From Desulfurococcaceae archaeon (GTDB taxonomy: Archaea > Thermoproteota > Thermoprotei_A > Sulfolobales > Desulfurococcaceae): a stretch of 64,000 bases of DNA. The notes under the pieces were generated by a model that saw only the letters and a list, made by a program, of their open reading frames with translations, was not told where the DNA came from and ran no database searches. This document shows positions 17,024 to 25,218 of this stretch, piece by piece. The position numbers and the translations under genes were made by a program. Position 1 is the first letter of the stretch. Each line of letters begins with the position of its first letter. The DNA lies in assembly GCA_023269825.1 (NCBI GenBank), contig JAGDWI010000001.1, positions 430,492 through 494,491 of the forward strand, given 5' to 3'.

Positions 17024-18184
17024 TTACTTTTCGAATACTATATCACCATTTATCATCGTTTTTACAACAGTCATATCGTCGTCAACTAAAACAAAGTCAG
17101 CTTGATACCCAACTCTAATATCTCCAAGGTTATATAGCCTTATGCTTTCAGCGGGTGCTTTAGAAGCCATCAATACTATGTCTTTGAATTCGTAACCAAG
17201 TCTACTTATGTTTTTAACGGCTTTATCCATGGTTAAAGTACTGCCCGCTAATCCACCAGTGTCCGCGAGTCTGCAGATACCTTGCTTAACAATGACTTTT
17301 AATCCACCTAATTCATATTCACCATCCGGCATATCTGTTGCTGCTATTGAATCCGTTATCAATACTACTCTTCTCGGTGAAGCATAGTCAATAACCATTT
17401 TCACAACCGCTGGGTGAAGGTGAACGAAGTCCACTATAATCTCCAAGTAAACACTAGGTGATTGTAACAGAGCCAGTACTATGCCTGGTTCTCTGTGCTG
17501 AAATCTCGTCATACCATTAAACAAGTGAGTAGCCTTAGATACACCTATTTCAATGCTTCTTAAACCTTCTTCATATGAGGCATGTGTATGCCCAGCACTA
17601 ACAACTATACCCATGCTTCTAGCGAAAGTGATAAATTCACCTGCACCTTCCAATTCGGGAGCAATAGTCACTTGTTTAATGGTGTTACCTGAAGCTTCCA
17701 CTAGTTTTTTAAACTCCTCTATGTTCGGAGGATGAATGTAAGCCTTATTTTGAGCTCCAGCTGCTTCAGGATTCAGGTAGGGGCCTTCGAGGTGTATTCC
17801 TAGTATTCTCGCACCATTATCGCTCCTCCATTCACTCATAGCTTCTCTAACGGCTCCACATGCTTCAGCTAGCTCTTCAAATGGAGCAGTAACCGTGGTA
17901 GGTAAAAACCCTGTGACCCCGTGCCGGGAGTAATGTTTCGCCATTTCAAGGATTTTACCGGGTTCTCTATTAACAGTTGCATCTAAGCCTTTGATACCAT
18001 GTGTATGTGTATCTATGAAACCAGGCATAACTATGAGGCCCTCAGCGTTTATCACCGTGCTTGAGAGCCCCGTGAAAGGTTCTCTGTCAACTTCTACTAT
18101 TACGCCGTTCTCAATTAGAATGTAAGCGTCCTCAATAACTCTGGTTGAGGAAACGACTCTACCATGTCTTATAACTAAGCTCAT
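17024..18184 (-). CDS. nagA: N-acetylglucosamine-6-phosphate deacetylase
   Basis: This is an amidohydrolase-superfamily enzyme of NagA type, 386 residues. Metal and catalytic landmarks are present: DTHTHGIKG, HLEGPYLNPEAAGA (the NagA glutamate), SAGHTHASYEEG, THLFNGMTRFQHREPG and LITDSIAATDMPDG (catalytic Asp). The enzyme removes acetate from GlcNAc-6-P or GalNAc-6-P. I chose ATG 18184 over an in-frame codon at 18202 because GGAGGAGAC lies immediately upstream at 18197-18189. It heads the minus-strand operon, and the kinase at 8263 would supply its substrate. Confidence 0.9.
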   Translation of the reverse strand: MSLVIRHGRVVSSTRVIEDAYILIENGVIVEVDREPFTGLSSTVINAEGLIVMPGFIDTHTHGIKGLDATVNREPGKILEMAKHYSRHGVTGFLPTTVTAPFEELAEACGAVREAMSEWRSDNGARILGIHLEGPYLNPEAAGAQNKAYIHPPNIEEFKKLVEASGNTIKQVTIAPELEGAGEFITFARSMGIVVSAGHTHASYEEGLRSIEIGVSKATHLFNGMTRFQHREPGIVLALLQSPSVYLEIIVDFVHLHPAVVKMVIDYASPRRVVLITDSIAATDMPDGEYELGGLKVIVKQGICRLADTGGLAGSTLTMDKAVKNISRLGYEFKDIVLMASKAPAESIRLYNLGDIRVGYQADFVLVDDDMTVVKTMINGDIVFEK

Positions 18185-18351
18185 TAAAGTCTCCTCCAGC
18201 ACTTAATATGTCCCATGGGTGAAATATTAATGTTTTCAATTAATAATGCACTGTAGCTTTTCGCTAAGCATTTACAACGGGTGAGGTCTTTGATAGATTA
18301 TTGAATACTTGAACTAAGAGATGCTCTTACCGTGTACTACGATCTACATAA

Positions 18352-18663
18352 CTATACAATAGTGAATGTCACTAGTGCACCATCATCTTTCTCTTCTATC
18401 TCCGTAATCCTTGTTCTTAAACCCTTGTTCTCCAGTATTATTCTTAAATCGTCGAAGTAGTCGTAGAAACCACATGTTCTGCAAAAAGACCCAGTGAAAT
18501 CTACTTGGAAACAATGCTTCTCTATTCTTACTATTTTAGCGTTAGCTTCAGGTGATCTATACTTATTATACTCTTCCACCGCATCCTCAATTAATTCCTT
18601 TAACCTATCGGTGATCTCAGTATTCACTCCGCTCACGTAGCAACCCCTATTTTCACATAGCAT
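18352..18663 (-). CDS. Conserved hypothetical protein, 103 aa, Cys-containing
   Basis: A small alpha/beta protein with cysteines at the N-terminus (MLCENRGCYVSG) and a central CRTCGFYDYFDD motif, which may bind metal or form disulfides. The pattern of strands (KIVRIEKHCFQVDF, LRTRITEI, ALVTFTIV) around helices resembles small ferredoxin-like folds. I believe it belongs to a conserved archaeal family without assigned function, but I cannot name it. No operon partner is evident. A 150 bp gap separates it from nagA. Confidence 0.55.
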   Translation of the reverse strand: MLCENRGCYVSGVNTEITDRLKELIEDAVEEYNKYRSPEANAKIVRIEKHCFQVDFTGSFCRTCGFYDYFDDLRIILENKGLRTRITEIEEKDDGALVTFTIV

Positions 18664-18857
18664 ATGTTGTTCTTTAATCTTAATTAATGCATTATCTCAA
18701 GCTTCGCTCCACATGATTCAATCCTATGTTCACTGTACACGATTTTTCTAATAATCGTGGTCAACTCTCCCAGTTATTATTGAGCTTGTTCAAAGGAGTG
18801 AAGAGTGAACTTGGTATCTGGAGAAGAAAAATTATTGATTATGCTATGGGGATTATA

Positions 18858-19205
18858 TTACTCTACTCTATCTTTAACATCGAACTTTATTCTACCATAC
18901 TCCTTAGTGACCCCCGTTATGAGTAGCTTATGTTCGCCTTGATCTAGTCTTTTCCCATCAATTCTCACTGTTACCGTGGTGTTCAGTGAGAACTCCACAG
19001 GGTTCGACTCAGAGACATCTTTATTTGAAATAGTTTTAGAATCAGTGATCAAAACTACTTTATCTACTGGTATAGGGTTATCGTCAACACTTATCTCCAA
19101 TGGTTTAACGATTGTTGCATCTGCGAGAATGTTCTTCAACGCGAATTCGAAGCCGTTATCAGTGTTCTTCAAGCTTTTCTTAACATATAGTCTCCTTAGA
19201 ATCAT
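18858..19205 (-). CDS. Conserved hypothetical protein, about 115 aa
   Basis: The protein starts MILRRLYVKKSLKNTDNGFEF and is almost entirely beta-strand in pattern, with NILADATIVKPLEISVD and TVTVRIDGKRLDQGEHKL. It looks like a small soluble beta-barrel or sandwich. I do not recognise a named family. ATG 19205 is preferred over a TTG at 19220, which starts with a low-quality SVPP segment. A TATATATTAA element at about 19250-19262 could be its TATA box. It diverges from the RuBisCO-like gene. Confidence 0.5.
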   Translation of the reverse strand: MILRRLYVKKSLKNTDNGFEFALKNILADATIVKPLEISVDDNPIPVDKVVLITDSKTISNKDVSESNPVEFSLNTTVTVRIDGKRLDQGEHKLLITGVTKEYGRIKFDVKDRVE

Positions 19206-19319
19206 GGGTGGTACGGACAATTTTATACACCACTTATTTCTTATTCAAGCAATTAATATATAGATTTAACATTACAAATTTTTATTAAATCTCCTGATTA
19301 AATAATTCTCGGTGGTAAC

Positions 19320-20642
19320 TTGAAGCCTCCTAGAATAGATTATGAAGACCTCCTAGACGTCCTCTATGAGACAATAGATGTTGACAAGTACCTTATAGCA
19401 CACTACATTGTTGAAGTACCCGCTGGGTTCCCACCGGACATGGTTGCAAGAGCCTTCGCCGCCGAGCAAACCACGGGTACATGGATTAGGACACCCGCTG
19501 AGACAACTGAGATGAGGAAAAAGCTTGGAGGAAAAGTCCTTGGTTTATATGAGATGCCGGATTATGAGACTGAAACACCTAAAGAGGGTTTTAGAAGATT
19601 CTTCATATCTATAGGTTTCCCATGGGTTAACTTCGAGAATGATTTATCCACAATGTTCTCAGCTATTACAGGCAACATAATGGCTTTTGGGAGAATAAAA
19701 CTCGTAGATATATGGATGCCTCCCAGTTTCCTCAAGATGTTTAAGGGTCCAAAATTCGGAGTAGACGGGTTGAGGAGTTTAATGAGTATCCCTGATAGAC
19801 CACTAATTGTTGCAATGATTAAACCATGTATATACTACCCAGCTGATACGGGAGCTAAGTTAGCTTACGAAGCCTGGGTTGGAGGCGTAGACGTGATTAA
19901 AGACGATGAGTTACTGGCAAATCAAAGCTTCAACAGTGTTGAGGAGAGAGTTGTTAAATTCATGGAAATGCTTGATAAAGCCGCACAGGAAACCGGTGAG
20001 AGGAAACTATACACTGTTAACATAACTAGTGATCCCCCGAAATTGTTTGAACTAGCTGAGAGAGTTAAACAACTCGGAGGAAACGCTTTAATGGTCAACG
20101 CTTACTCAGTTGGTTTAGGGGCATTTAAACAACTAGCAGAAGACCCGAGCATAAATCTACCCATATTAGCTCACACACCGGACTACGTAGCCATGTCATA
20201 TGTATCACCTATCTCAGGTATTTCATCAATCCTAGTCTGCGGTAAACTCGTTAGATTAGCTGGAGCAGACATGGTCATATATCCTGGACCCTATGGGAAA
20301 GTCCCAACATTCACTAAGGAGAAGTATATTAGGGTTGCAAAGTACTTGAGGGCCCCTATGAGCGGGTTGAAGCAGACTCTTCCATGCCCATCAGGTGGTA
20401 ACACTGTGCTCGAGGTACCAAAGCTCATAAGTGATTTAGGAGTAGACATAGGAATAGCTGCTGGTGGAGCAGTACACGCGCATCCATTGGGAAGTAGAGC
20501 TGGAGCTAAAGCATTGAGACAAGCAATAGAAGCGGCATTGAAGAATATTCCCATCGAAGAGTACGCTAAGGAAGCAGCTGAGCTAAGAGCTGCTTTAGAA
20601 GCATATAAGAAAGGTGCTCTCGCAGTAATGCTTGGATTATAG
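19320..20642 (+). CDS. RuBisCO-like protein (probably form IV)
   Basis: This 440-residue protein has the RuBisCO large-subunit architecture: the N-terminal EQTTGTW and TGNIMAF segments, then a TIM barrel. Numbered here (spinach in brackets), K168 (K175) is conserved, but C170 replaces K177. K194, D196 and E197 (K201, D203, E204), the carbamate/Mg site, are intact. H285 (H294) is present but T286 replaces R295. No histidine appears where H327 is expected. K327 (K334), S358 (S379) and G382/G383 (G403/G404) are kept. This mix argues for an enolase, isomerase or decarboxylase-like reaction on a sugar phosphate rather than CO2 fixation. The TTG start follows GGTGGT. An FGGY kinase follows directly and a class II aldolase converges. 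Confidence 0.85.
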   Translation: MKPPRIDYEDLLDVLYETIDVDKYLIAHYIVEVPAGFPPDMVARAFAAEQTTGTWIRTPAETTEMRKKLGGKVLGLYEMPDYETETPKEGFRRFFISIGFPWVNFENDLSTMFSAITGNIMAFGRIKLVDIWMPPSFLKMFKGPKFGVDGLRSLMSIPDRPLIVAMIKPCIYYPADTGAKLAYEAWVGGVDVIKDDELLANQSFNSVEERVVKFMEMLDKAAQETGERKLYTVNITSDPPKLFELAERVKQLGGNALMVNAYSVGLGAFKQLAEDPSINLPILAHTPDYVAMSYVSPISGISSILVCGKLVRLAGADMVIYPGPYGKVPTFTKEKYIRVAKYLRAPMSGLKQTLPCPSGGNTVLEVPKLISDLGVDIGIAAGGAVHAHPLGSRAGAKALRQAIEAALKNIPIEEYAKEAAELRAALEAYKKGALAVMLGL

Positions 20643-20685
20643 TGTTTTTTATTTACTCGTTGCGAGACCCCCATGGTGTCTTCAA

Positions 20686-22242
20686 TTGACTTTTCTAATA
20701 GCTTTAGATATTGGAACAAGCTCGGTTAAAAGCATTCTACTAAGAGTCGAGAATGCTGAGATAGTGGGTAAATTCATTCAGCCTCTGAGAGTAATTTACC
20801 CTAAGACGGGTTGGGCTGAACAAGACCCGTATGAGCTCTTCGAGAGAATCACAGTCACCATAAATAACCTACTTAATTCAACGAGAGTTAACCCGAGCGA
20901 GGTTATTGGTGTCTCAATGGATGCCCAAATGCTAGGAGTAGTTCCAGTTAGCAGAGATGGAGAAGCACTATATAATATATTGACATGGCTCGATGTTAGA
21001 TCAGCTGGTGAACCACGCGAACTATTCACAGGTTTCCCGAAGGTCAGCGGGTATAATTTACTCAAGCTCATTAAATTCCTGAGAATCACTGGTGGAGCAC
21101 CGAGTAGGACGGGGAAAGATCCTTTATCTAAAATCATCTGGTTAAAGAAGAATATGCCGGAAATTTATGAGAAAACCTGGAAATTCCTGAACGTTAATGG
21201 CTTCATCGCCTACAAGTTAACTGGTAACCCCGTTATAAACGCTGATGAGGCTCATTTAACGTGGCTAGCTGATATCAGGAGAGGTAAACTAGAGTGGAGT
21301 AACCCCATACTAAAGGACTTAGGGTTAAATATTGAGAAACTACCAGTTATTAAAGCACCAGCTGAGGTAGCTGGGAACATTAGAGGAGATATAGCAAAAG
21401 AGCTAGGGTTAAGTGAAAACGTTAAAGTAGTGGTTGGATCCGGTGATGTAGCTGCTACAGCCATTGGATCAGGTGCAGTTGAGGACTATGAGACACACTT
21501 GTACCTGGGTACTAGTGACTGGTTAGCGTCACATCTACCATTCAGAAAACTAGATATATTTCACGCTATTGGAACAATTGTTAGCGCTATACCGGGCAAA
21601 TACCTTTTGATCGCTGAACAAGAGTGCGGTTGCGTAGCATTAGATTACATCATAAACTTACTCTACGGTGAGAGGGATAAGAAAATCTACGATGAAGTAG
21701 ACAGAAACATAGGGGGCGTTGACCCTGCCTCCAATAAGGTTTTCTTCCTCCCATGGATGTTCGGGGAGAGAGTACCTATAGATGACCCCTACGTGAGGGG
21801 TGTTCTATACAATGTAAGCTTAAGTGACACAAGGTACCAGATACTTGAAGCCATAATGGAGGGGATAGCTTTAAACATTAAGTGGGCTCAAGTATTCTTC
21901 GAGAAACTACTGGGGAGAAGTATTCAGAGAATAAACATCGTTGGTGGAGGAGCACTGTGGAACTCTCTATGCCAAATCATAGCTGATGCAACAGGAGCAG
22001 AGGTCTGGAGAATGAATACTCTGCAGGAGGCATCAGCAGTGGGAGCGGCTGTAATTGGCGTTAAAGCATTGAATCTAGGGGGATTCGAGTACGTGAAGAG
22101 AATAGCTAAACCATTGACAGTGTTTAAACCAAGAGAGAACCTAATAGGAGTTTTCGACAAGAAACTTAAGTTAATCATAGAGCTATATAAAGCCAACAAA
22201 AAACACTTTAGAAAATTAAATAAGCCGAGTGAAGAACACTAA
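20686..22242 (+). CDS. FGGY-family carbohydrate kinase
   Basis: The protein opens LTFLIALDIGTSSVKS (phosphate-1 loop) and continues with GWAEQDP, GVSMDAQM, VVVGSGDVAATAIGSGA and INIVGGGALWNSLCQIIADATGAEV, the adenosine motif. All belong to the FGGY kinases (xylulokinase/ribulokinase/erythritol kinase group). Length about 518. The start is TTG 20686, preceded by GGTG at 20676-20679. The more obvious ATG at 20673 is out of frame. The gene lies 43 bp after the RuBisCO-like gene and overlaps the class II aldolase gene tail-to-tail by 4 bp. It should phosphorylate a ketose, polyol or sugar acid feeding the RuBisCO-like enzyme; the exact sugar is unknown. Confidence 0.88.
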   Translation: MTFLIALDIGTSSVKSILLRVENAEIVGKFIQPLRVIYPKTGWAEQDPYELFERITVTINNLLNSTRVNPSEVIGVSMDAQMLGVVPVSRDGEALYNILTWLDVRSAGEPRELFTGFPKVSGYNLLKLIKFLRITGGAPSRTGKDPLSKIIWLKKNMPEIYEKTWKFLNVNGFIAYKLTGNPVINADEAHLTWLADIRRGKLEWSNPILKDLGLNIEKLPVIKAPAEVAGNIRGDIAKELGLSENVKVVVGSGDVAATAIGSGAVEDYETHLYLGTSDWLASHLPFRKLDIFHAIGTIVSAIPGKYLLIAEQECGCVALDYIINLLYGERDKKIYDEVDRNIGGVDPASNKVFFLPWMFGERVPIDDPYVRGVLYNVSLSDTRYQILEAIMEGIALNIKWAQVFFEKLLGRSIQRINIVGGGALWNSLCQIIADATGAEVWRMNTLQEASAVGAAVIGVKALNLGGFEYVKRIAKPLTVFKPRENLIGVFDKKLKLIIELYKANKKHFRKLNKPSEEH

Positions 22243-22883
22243 CTGGGCTTAGAGAACCTCTTGAGGAAAAGCTTTTTCTGAAACTCAACTACTTCCTCTG
22301 GGAGACTGTGAACTCTACCCATTAATTTAGCGAGAACATATATCTGTGCAGATCGCTCGACTACCGTTAAGACTTCTAAAGCTTCATCGATGCTTCTCCC
22401 ACACGCTACAACTCCGTGGTTAGCGAGTATAACAGCTGCTCTATTCTCTAATGCTTTAACAGCGTTCTCAGCTAACTCCTCGCTTCCGAATGGAGCGTAA
22501 TCAGCCACTCTTACTTCGCCCCCAGTGTACATTATCATTTCCTCTGTGACAGGAGGTAACGGCTCTCTCGTCACGGCTAGAACACTAGTGTATAAAGCGT
22601 GTGCGTGAATAACGGCTCCAATGTGTCTATAACTCCTATATATAGCTAAGTGTAAAGGCATCTCAACCGTGGGGTTACGTTCACCCTCAATAATATCTCC
22701 ATCAATGGAGACAACGAGGATGTCATCTGGGCTCATCTCGGATTTAACTACTCCGCTTGGAGTAATTAGAACATGGTTCTCCTCGACTCTTATGCTGGCA
22801 TTACCCGATCTACCGTAATTAAGGCCTCTTTCCTCCATGTACTTCATTACTTCAACTATTTTCTTCTTTAAATCCTCATACAA
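22239..22883 (-). CDS. Class II aldolase/adducin family protein (fuculose-phosphate-aldolase-like)
   Basis: A 214-residue zinc aldolase. E74 corresponds to the catalytic glutamate of FucA, and the zinc histidines are H93 and H95 (IHAHAL) and H156 (ANHGV). The NYGRSGNASIR and TPSGV phosphate-binding segments are intact. Members cleave fuculose-1-P, ribulose/xylulose-phosphate or methylthioribulose-type substrates to dihydroxyacetone phosphate and an aldehyde, epimerise (AraD), or dehydrate (MtnB). Its placement against the FGGY kinase and the RuBisCO-like gene suggests it shares their sugar phosphate. The specificity cannot be read from sequence. Confidence 0.88.
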   Translation of the reverse strand: MYEDLKKKIVEVMKYMEERGLNYGRSGNASIRVEENHVLITPSGVVKSEMSPDDILVVSIDGDIIEGERNPTVEMPLHLAIYRSYRHIGAVIHAHALYTSVLAVTREPLPPVTEEMIMYTGGEVRVADYAPFGSEELAENAVKALENRAAVILANHGVVACGRSIDEALEVLTVVERSAQIYVLAKLMGRVHSLPEEVVEFQKKLFLKRFSKPS

Positions 22884-22915
22884 ATAGACAACCCTTAATA
22901 ATTTAATGCGGTAAT

Positions 22916-22925
22916 AATATTTAAA
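22916..22925 (+). promoter_or_regulatory. TATA box for leaderless wHTH regulator gene
   Basis: AATATTTAAA is centred about 26 nt upstream of ATG 22947, which would make the transcript start at the initiation codon. This leaderless geometry decides the start of the regulator gene and excludes the TTG at 22926. Confidence 0.55.
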
Positions 22926-22946
22926 TTGATATGTACGTGGTCCCCT

Positions 22947-23678
22947 ATGGGTTACTTATCTAGTTTCCAACAGAGAATACTTGAATGCATCATCTCCTTG
23001 AGTAAAGAGTGCGAGAGACCCGTTAAAAGCAATGAGGTTGCATCCTTGCTTAAAGTTCATCCCGGGAGCGTGAGGAACGCTGTGTCAACTCTGAGAATAC
23101 TTGGTTTAGTTGAATCAAAGAAGGGTCCTTTTGGTGGCTATGTGCCAACTGGGAAAGCTTTGAGAGTTTACAGTGCGAGAGATGCTCTTAGTACCGCACT
23201 TGTAACTAGTGATGGGAGCCCTTCTAGGATTTCGTCCACGATCACCGTTTGTTTAACCGATAGGAGCATTACTCTCGAGATAAGAGACTTCAGGAATAAA
23301 CTCTTCTTGAAGAAAGGTAGGAAAGTAGTAGTTCAACTAGGTAAGTACATTGTGGAAGGCGTTATCACGGATTCCGATAGAGTTGGAAGAAGAGTTGTGG
23401 TTTTAGTGAAGAGAATTGTGAGAGCTAGACCCCCAATCAGGGCCTCATCTAAAACGAAGATAAGTGATTTACTGTCATTAATGCTCGAGAAGAAAGCTGA
23501 GTGCGCTCTTGTACTGGAAAATAAGAGAGCAGTAGGGTATGTGAATATGCGTCGTTTATTGAGAGCGATAATGGAAACATGGAATCCCGATCTACCAGTA
23601 AAATCCATTGCGAGTAAACTGCCTTCATCGATGAAAGCGTTGAGGTTCCTGAGAATGGGGTATTGTCATTTCAAATAA
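22947..23678 (+). CDS. Winged-helix transcriptional regulator with CBS-like C-terminus
   Basis: Residues about 3-70 form a winged helix-turn-helix (FQQRILECII...VKSNEVASLLKVHPGSVRNAVSTLRILGLVESKKG). A central beta-rich region follows with two strand-rich repeats. The C-terminus holds one CBS-like motif (KISDLLSLMLEKKAECALVLENKRAVGYVNMRRLLRAI). CBS motifs bind adenosyl nucleotides, so a ligand-responsive repressor is plausible. The gene diverges from the aldolase gene across 63 bp and precedes the aminotransferase by 40 bp, so it is the best local candidate to control this cluster. Only one CBS motif is visible, so a dimer would be needed for a full pair. Confidence 0.75.
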   Translation: MGYLSSFQQRILECIISLSKECERPVKSNEVASLLKVHPGSVRNAVSTLRILGLVESKKGPFGGYVPTGKALRVYSARDALSTALVTSDGSPSRISSTITVCLTDRSITLEIRDFRNKLFLKKGRKVVVQLGKYIVEGVITDSDRVGRRVVVLVKRIVRARPPIRASSKTKISDLLSLMLEKKAECALVLENKRAVGYVNMRRLLRAIMETWNPDLPVKSIASKLPSSMKALRFLRMGYCHFK

Positions 23679-23718
23679 TTATATACCTTGCAAGGTAAGC
23701 TTTATTAATGGTGGTAAA

Positions 23719-25116
23719 TTGGATTTAAAACCCTCTGTTCTAACCGAGGATGAAATCAAGAGTCTACTGACAACTATTGATGAATCCTTAATTAGAGAAG
23801 CAAAGAAGACTTGTTTAACTGGTCTCGAGGATACTGTTCTAGTTAGAGGGGAACCAGGGGGCTCAATTGTATATGATTTAAATGGACGTAGAATAATAGA
23901 TATGACTTCTCAAGCATGGACTCTAAACGTGGGGTACTCGCACCCAGACGTAGTGTACGCGGCTGCATTACAATCAAGTATGCTCAACCACGTGAGATAC
24001 GGTTTCCCAACTATACCTAGATTAAAGTTAATGCTGAAGCTAAAGGAGATCTATGGTTATGAGAGAGTTGCTTTAAACACTCAGGGAGGAGGCTGGGCTA
24101 TTGAAGTAGCTTTAAAGCTCGCGATGATCAATAAGCCAGGCGCTGATACTTTTCTCGTAGCCTGGAGGAGTTATCATGGAAACAGCTTAGCTTTAACAGC
24201 TGCATCTCACCCTCTACCAGGTTTAATAAGGTACAAAGGATTCGGCGAAGAGAGATTCATCAGGTATCCTTACCCCTACTGTTATAGATGCCCATTCAAA
24301 ATGAAGTACCCTGAGTGTAGTTTAGATCCCTGTTTAACCTTCGTTGAGAAAACAATTAAATACGCTACGAGAGGCGTCAACTCGGTTGCAGCCATCCTCA
24401 TTGAACCCATTCAAGGACCCGGAGGAGTTGTACCAGCTCCAAGAGACTACCTTAAAGAGCTAATAGAGCTCGGTGAGAAGTACAATATATTCATCGTATT
24501 CGATGAAGCTCAAACAGCTAATGGAAGAGTTGGAGCATGGAGCGTCGCTCATTTATATGGCTTGAAACCACACATGATGACTCTAACTAAGGGTTTAGGA
24601 GGAGGCTTCCCAATTGGAGCTACTCTCGCTAAAGGCGAATTCAAGGGACTAAGTTACCCTGAAGAACACACCACGTTCGGCGGGAACCCGGTACCATACG
24701 CTGCCGCTCTCATTAACCTCATTGTAATAGAGAAACTGAACCTCGTTGAGAGAGCTAGGATCATGGGAGAATACGCGTTAAAGAGATTAAATGAGATGAA
24801 GGAGAAATTCGAGATCATCGGTGACGTAAGAGGCTACGGGTTATACTTGGGCTTAGACCTAGTGAAAAACAGGGAAACCAAGGAACCAGCACTCGAAGAA
24901 GCCGAGGAAGTAGTTAAGAGAGCCCTCGACAAAGGAGCACTATATGCTTTAGACATGCCAGACATAATGGGAGAAGAAGTATCAATGAGGAACGTTATCA
25001 AGATCAGACCACCCCTAGTAATAAAGAAAGAAGAACTAGATGAAGCACTCAATATCCTGGAAGAATCACTCATGGAGATCAGTAGAGAGTACGATTACAA
25101 GTTCTCGAAAGCGTAA
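23719..25116 (+). CDS. Class III PLP-dependent aminotransferase (or racemase)
   Basis: A 465-residue fold-type I enzyme. The PLP lysine lies in TLTKGLGGGFPIGA, and the preceding Asp is in IVFDEAQTANGRVG. The N-terminal substrate site has MTSQAWTLNVGYSHP. A distinctive YPYCYRCPFKMKYPECSLDPC insert carries four cysteines and is also known in archaeal omega-aminotransferases and in related broad-specificity amino acid racemases. The TTG start follows GGTGGT. A leaderless ATG at 23708 is out of frame. The likely donors are omega-amino or branched amino acids. A racemase function cannot be excluded. It lies in line with the regulator but may have its own TATA (TTATATAC near 23679). Confidence 0.85.
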   Translation: MDLKPSVLTEDEIKSLLTTIDESLIREAKKTCLTGLEDTVLVRGEPGGSIVYDLNGRRIIDMTSQAWTLNVGYSHPDVVYAAALQSSMLNHVRYGFPTIPRLKLMLKLKEIYGYERVALNTQGGGWAIEVALKLAMINKPGADTFLVAWRSYHGNSLALTAASHPLPGLIRYKGFGEERFIRYPYPYCYRCPFKMKYPECSLDPCLTFVEKTIKYATRGVNSVAAILIEPIQGPGGVVPAPRDYLKELIELGEKYNIFIVFDEAQTANGRVGAWSVAHLYGLKPHMMTLTKGLGGGFPIGATLAKGEFKGLSYPEEHTTFGGNPVPYAAALINLIVIEKLNLVERARIMGEYALKRLNEMKEKFEIIGDVRGYGLYLGLDLVKNRETKEPALEEAEEVVKRALDKGALYALDMPDIMGEEVSMRNVIKIRPPLVIKKEELDEALNILEESLMEISREYDYKFSKA

Positions 25117-25218
25117 CACGATAGACCTTAGATCAGTGAAACTCATTCAAAGTCAATGCTCTTTTTCCTCGTTAACTAACTCCATGCGCTAAAACTACTT
25201 AAATAAAAAATATTTTAA

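Noticed and set aside
18726-18926. 66-codon plus-strand frame near 18.8 kb
   Set aside because: It has no ribosome-binding site and overlaps the well-formed minus-strand gene at 18858.
19320-20642. True CO2-fixing RuBisCO
   Set aside because: Residues equivalent to K177, R295 and apparently H327 are missing, so I call it RuBisCO-like.
20673-20700. ATG 20673 as the start of the FGGY kinase
   Set aside because: It is out of frame with the kinase. TTG 20686 behind GGTG is in frame and gives the correct N-terminus.
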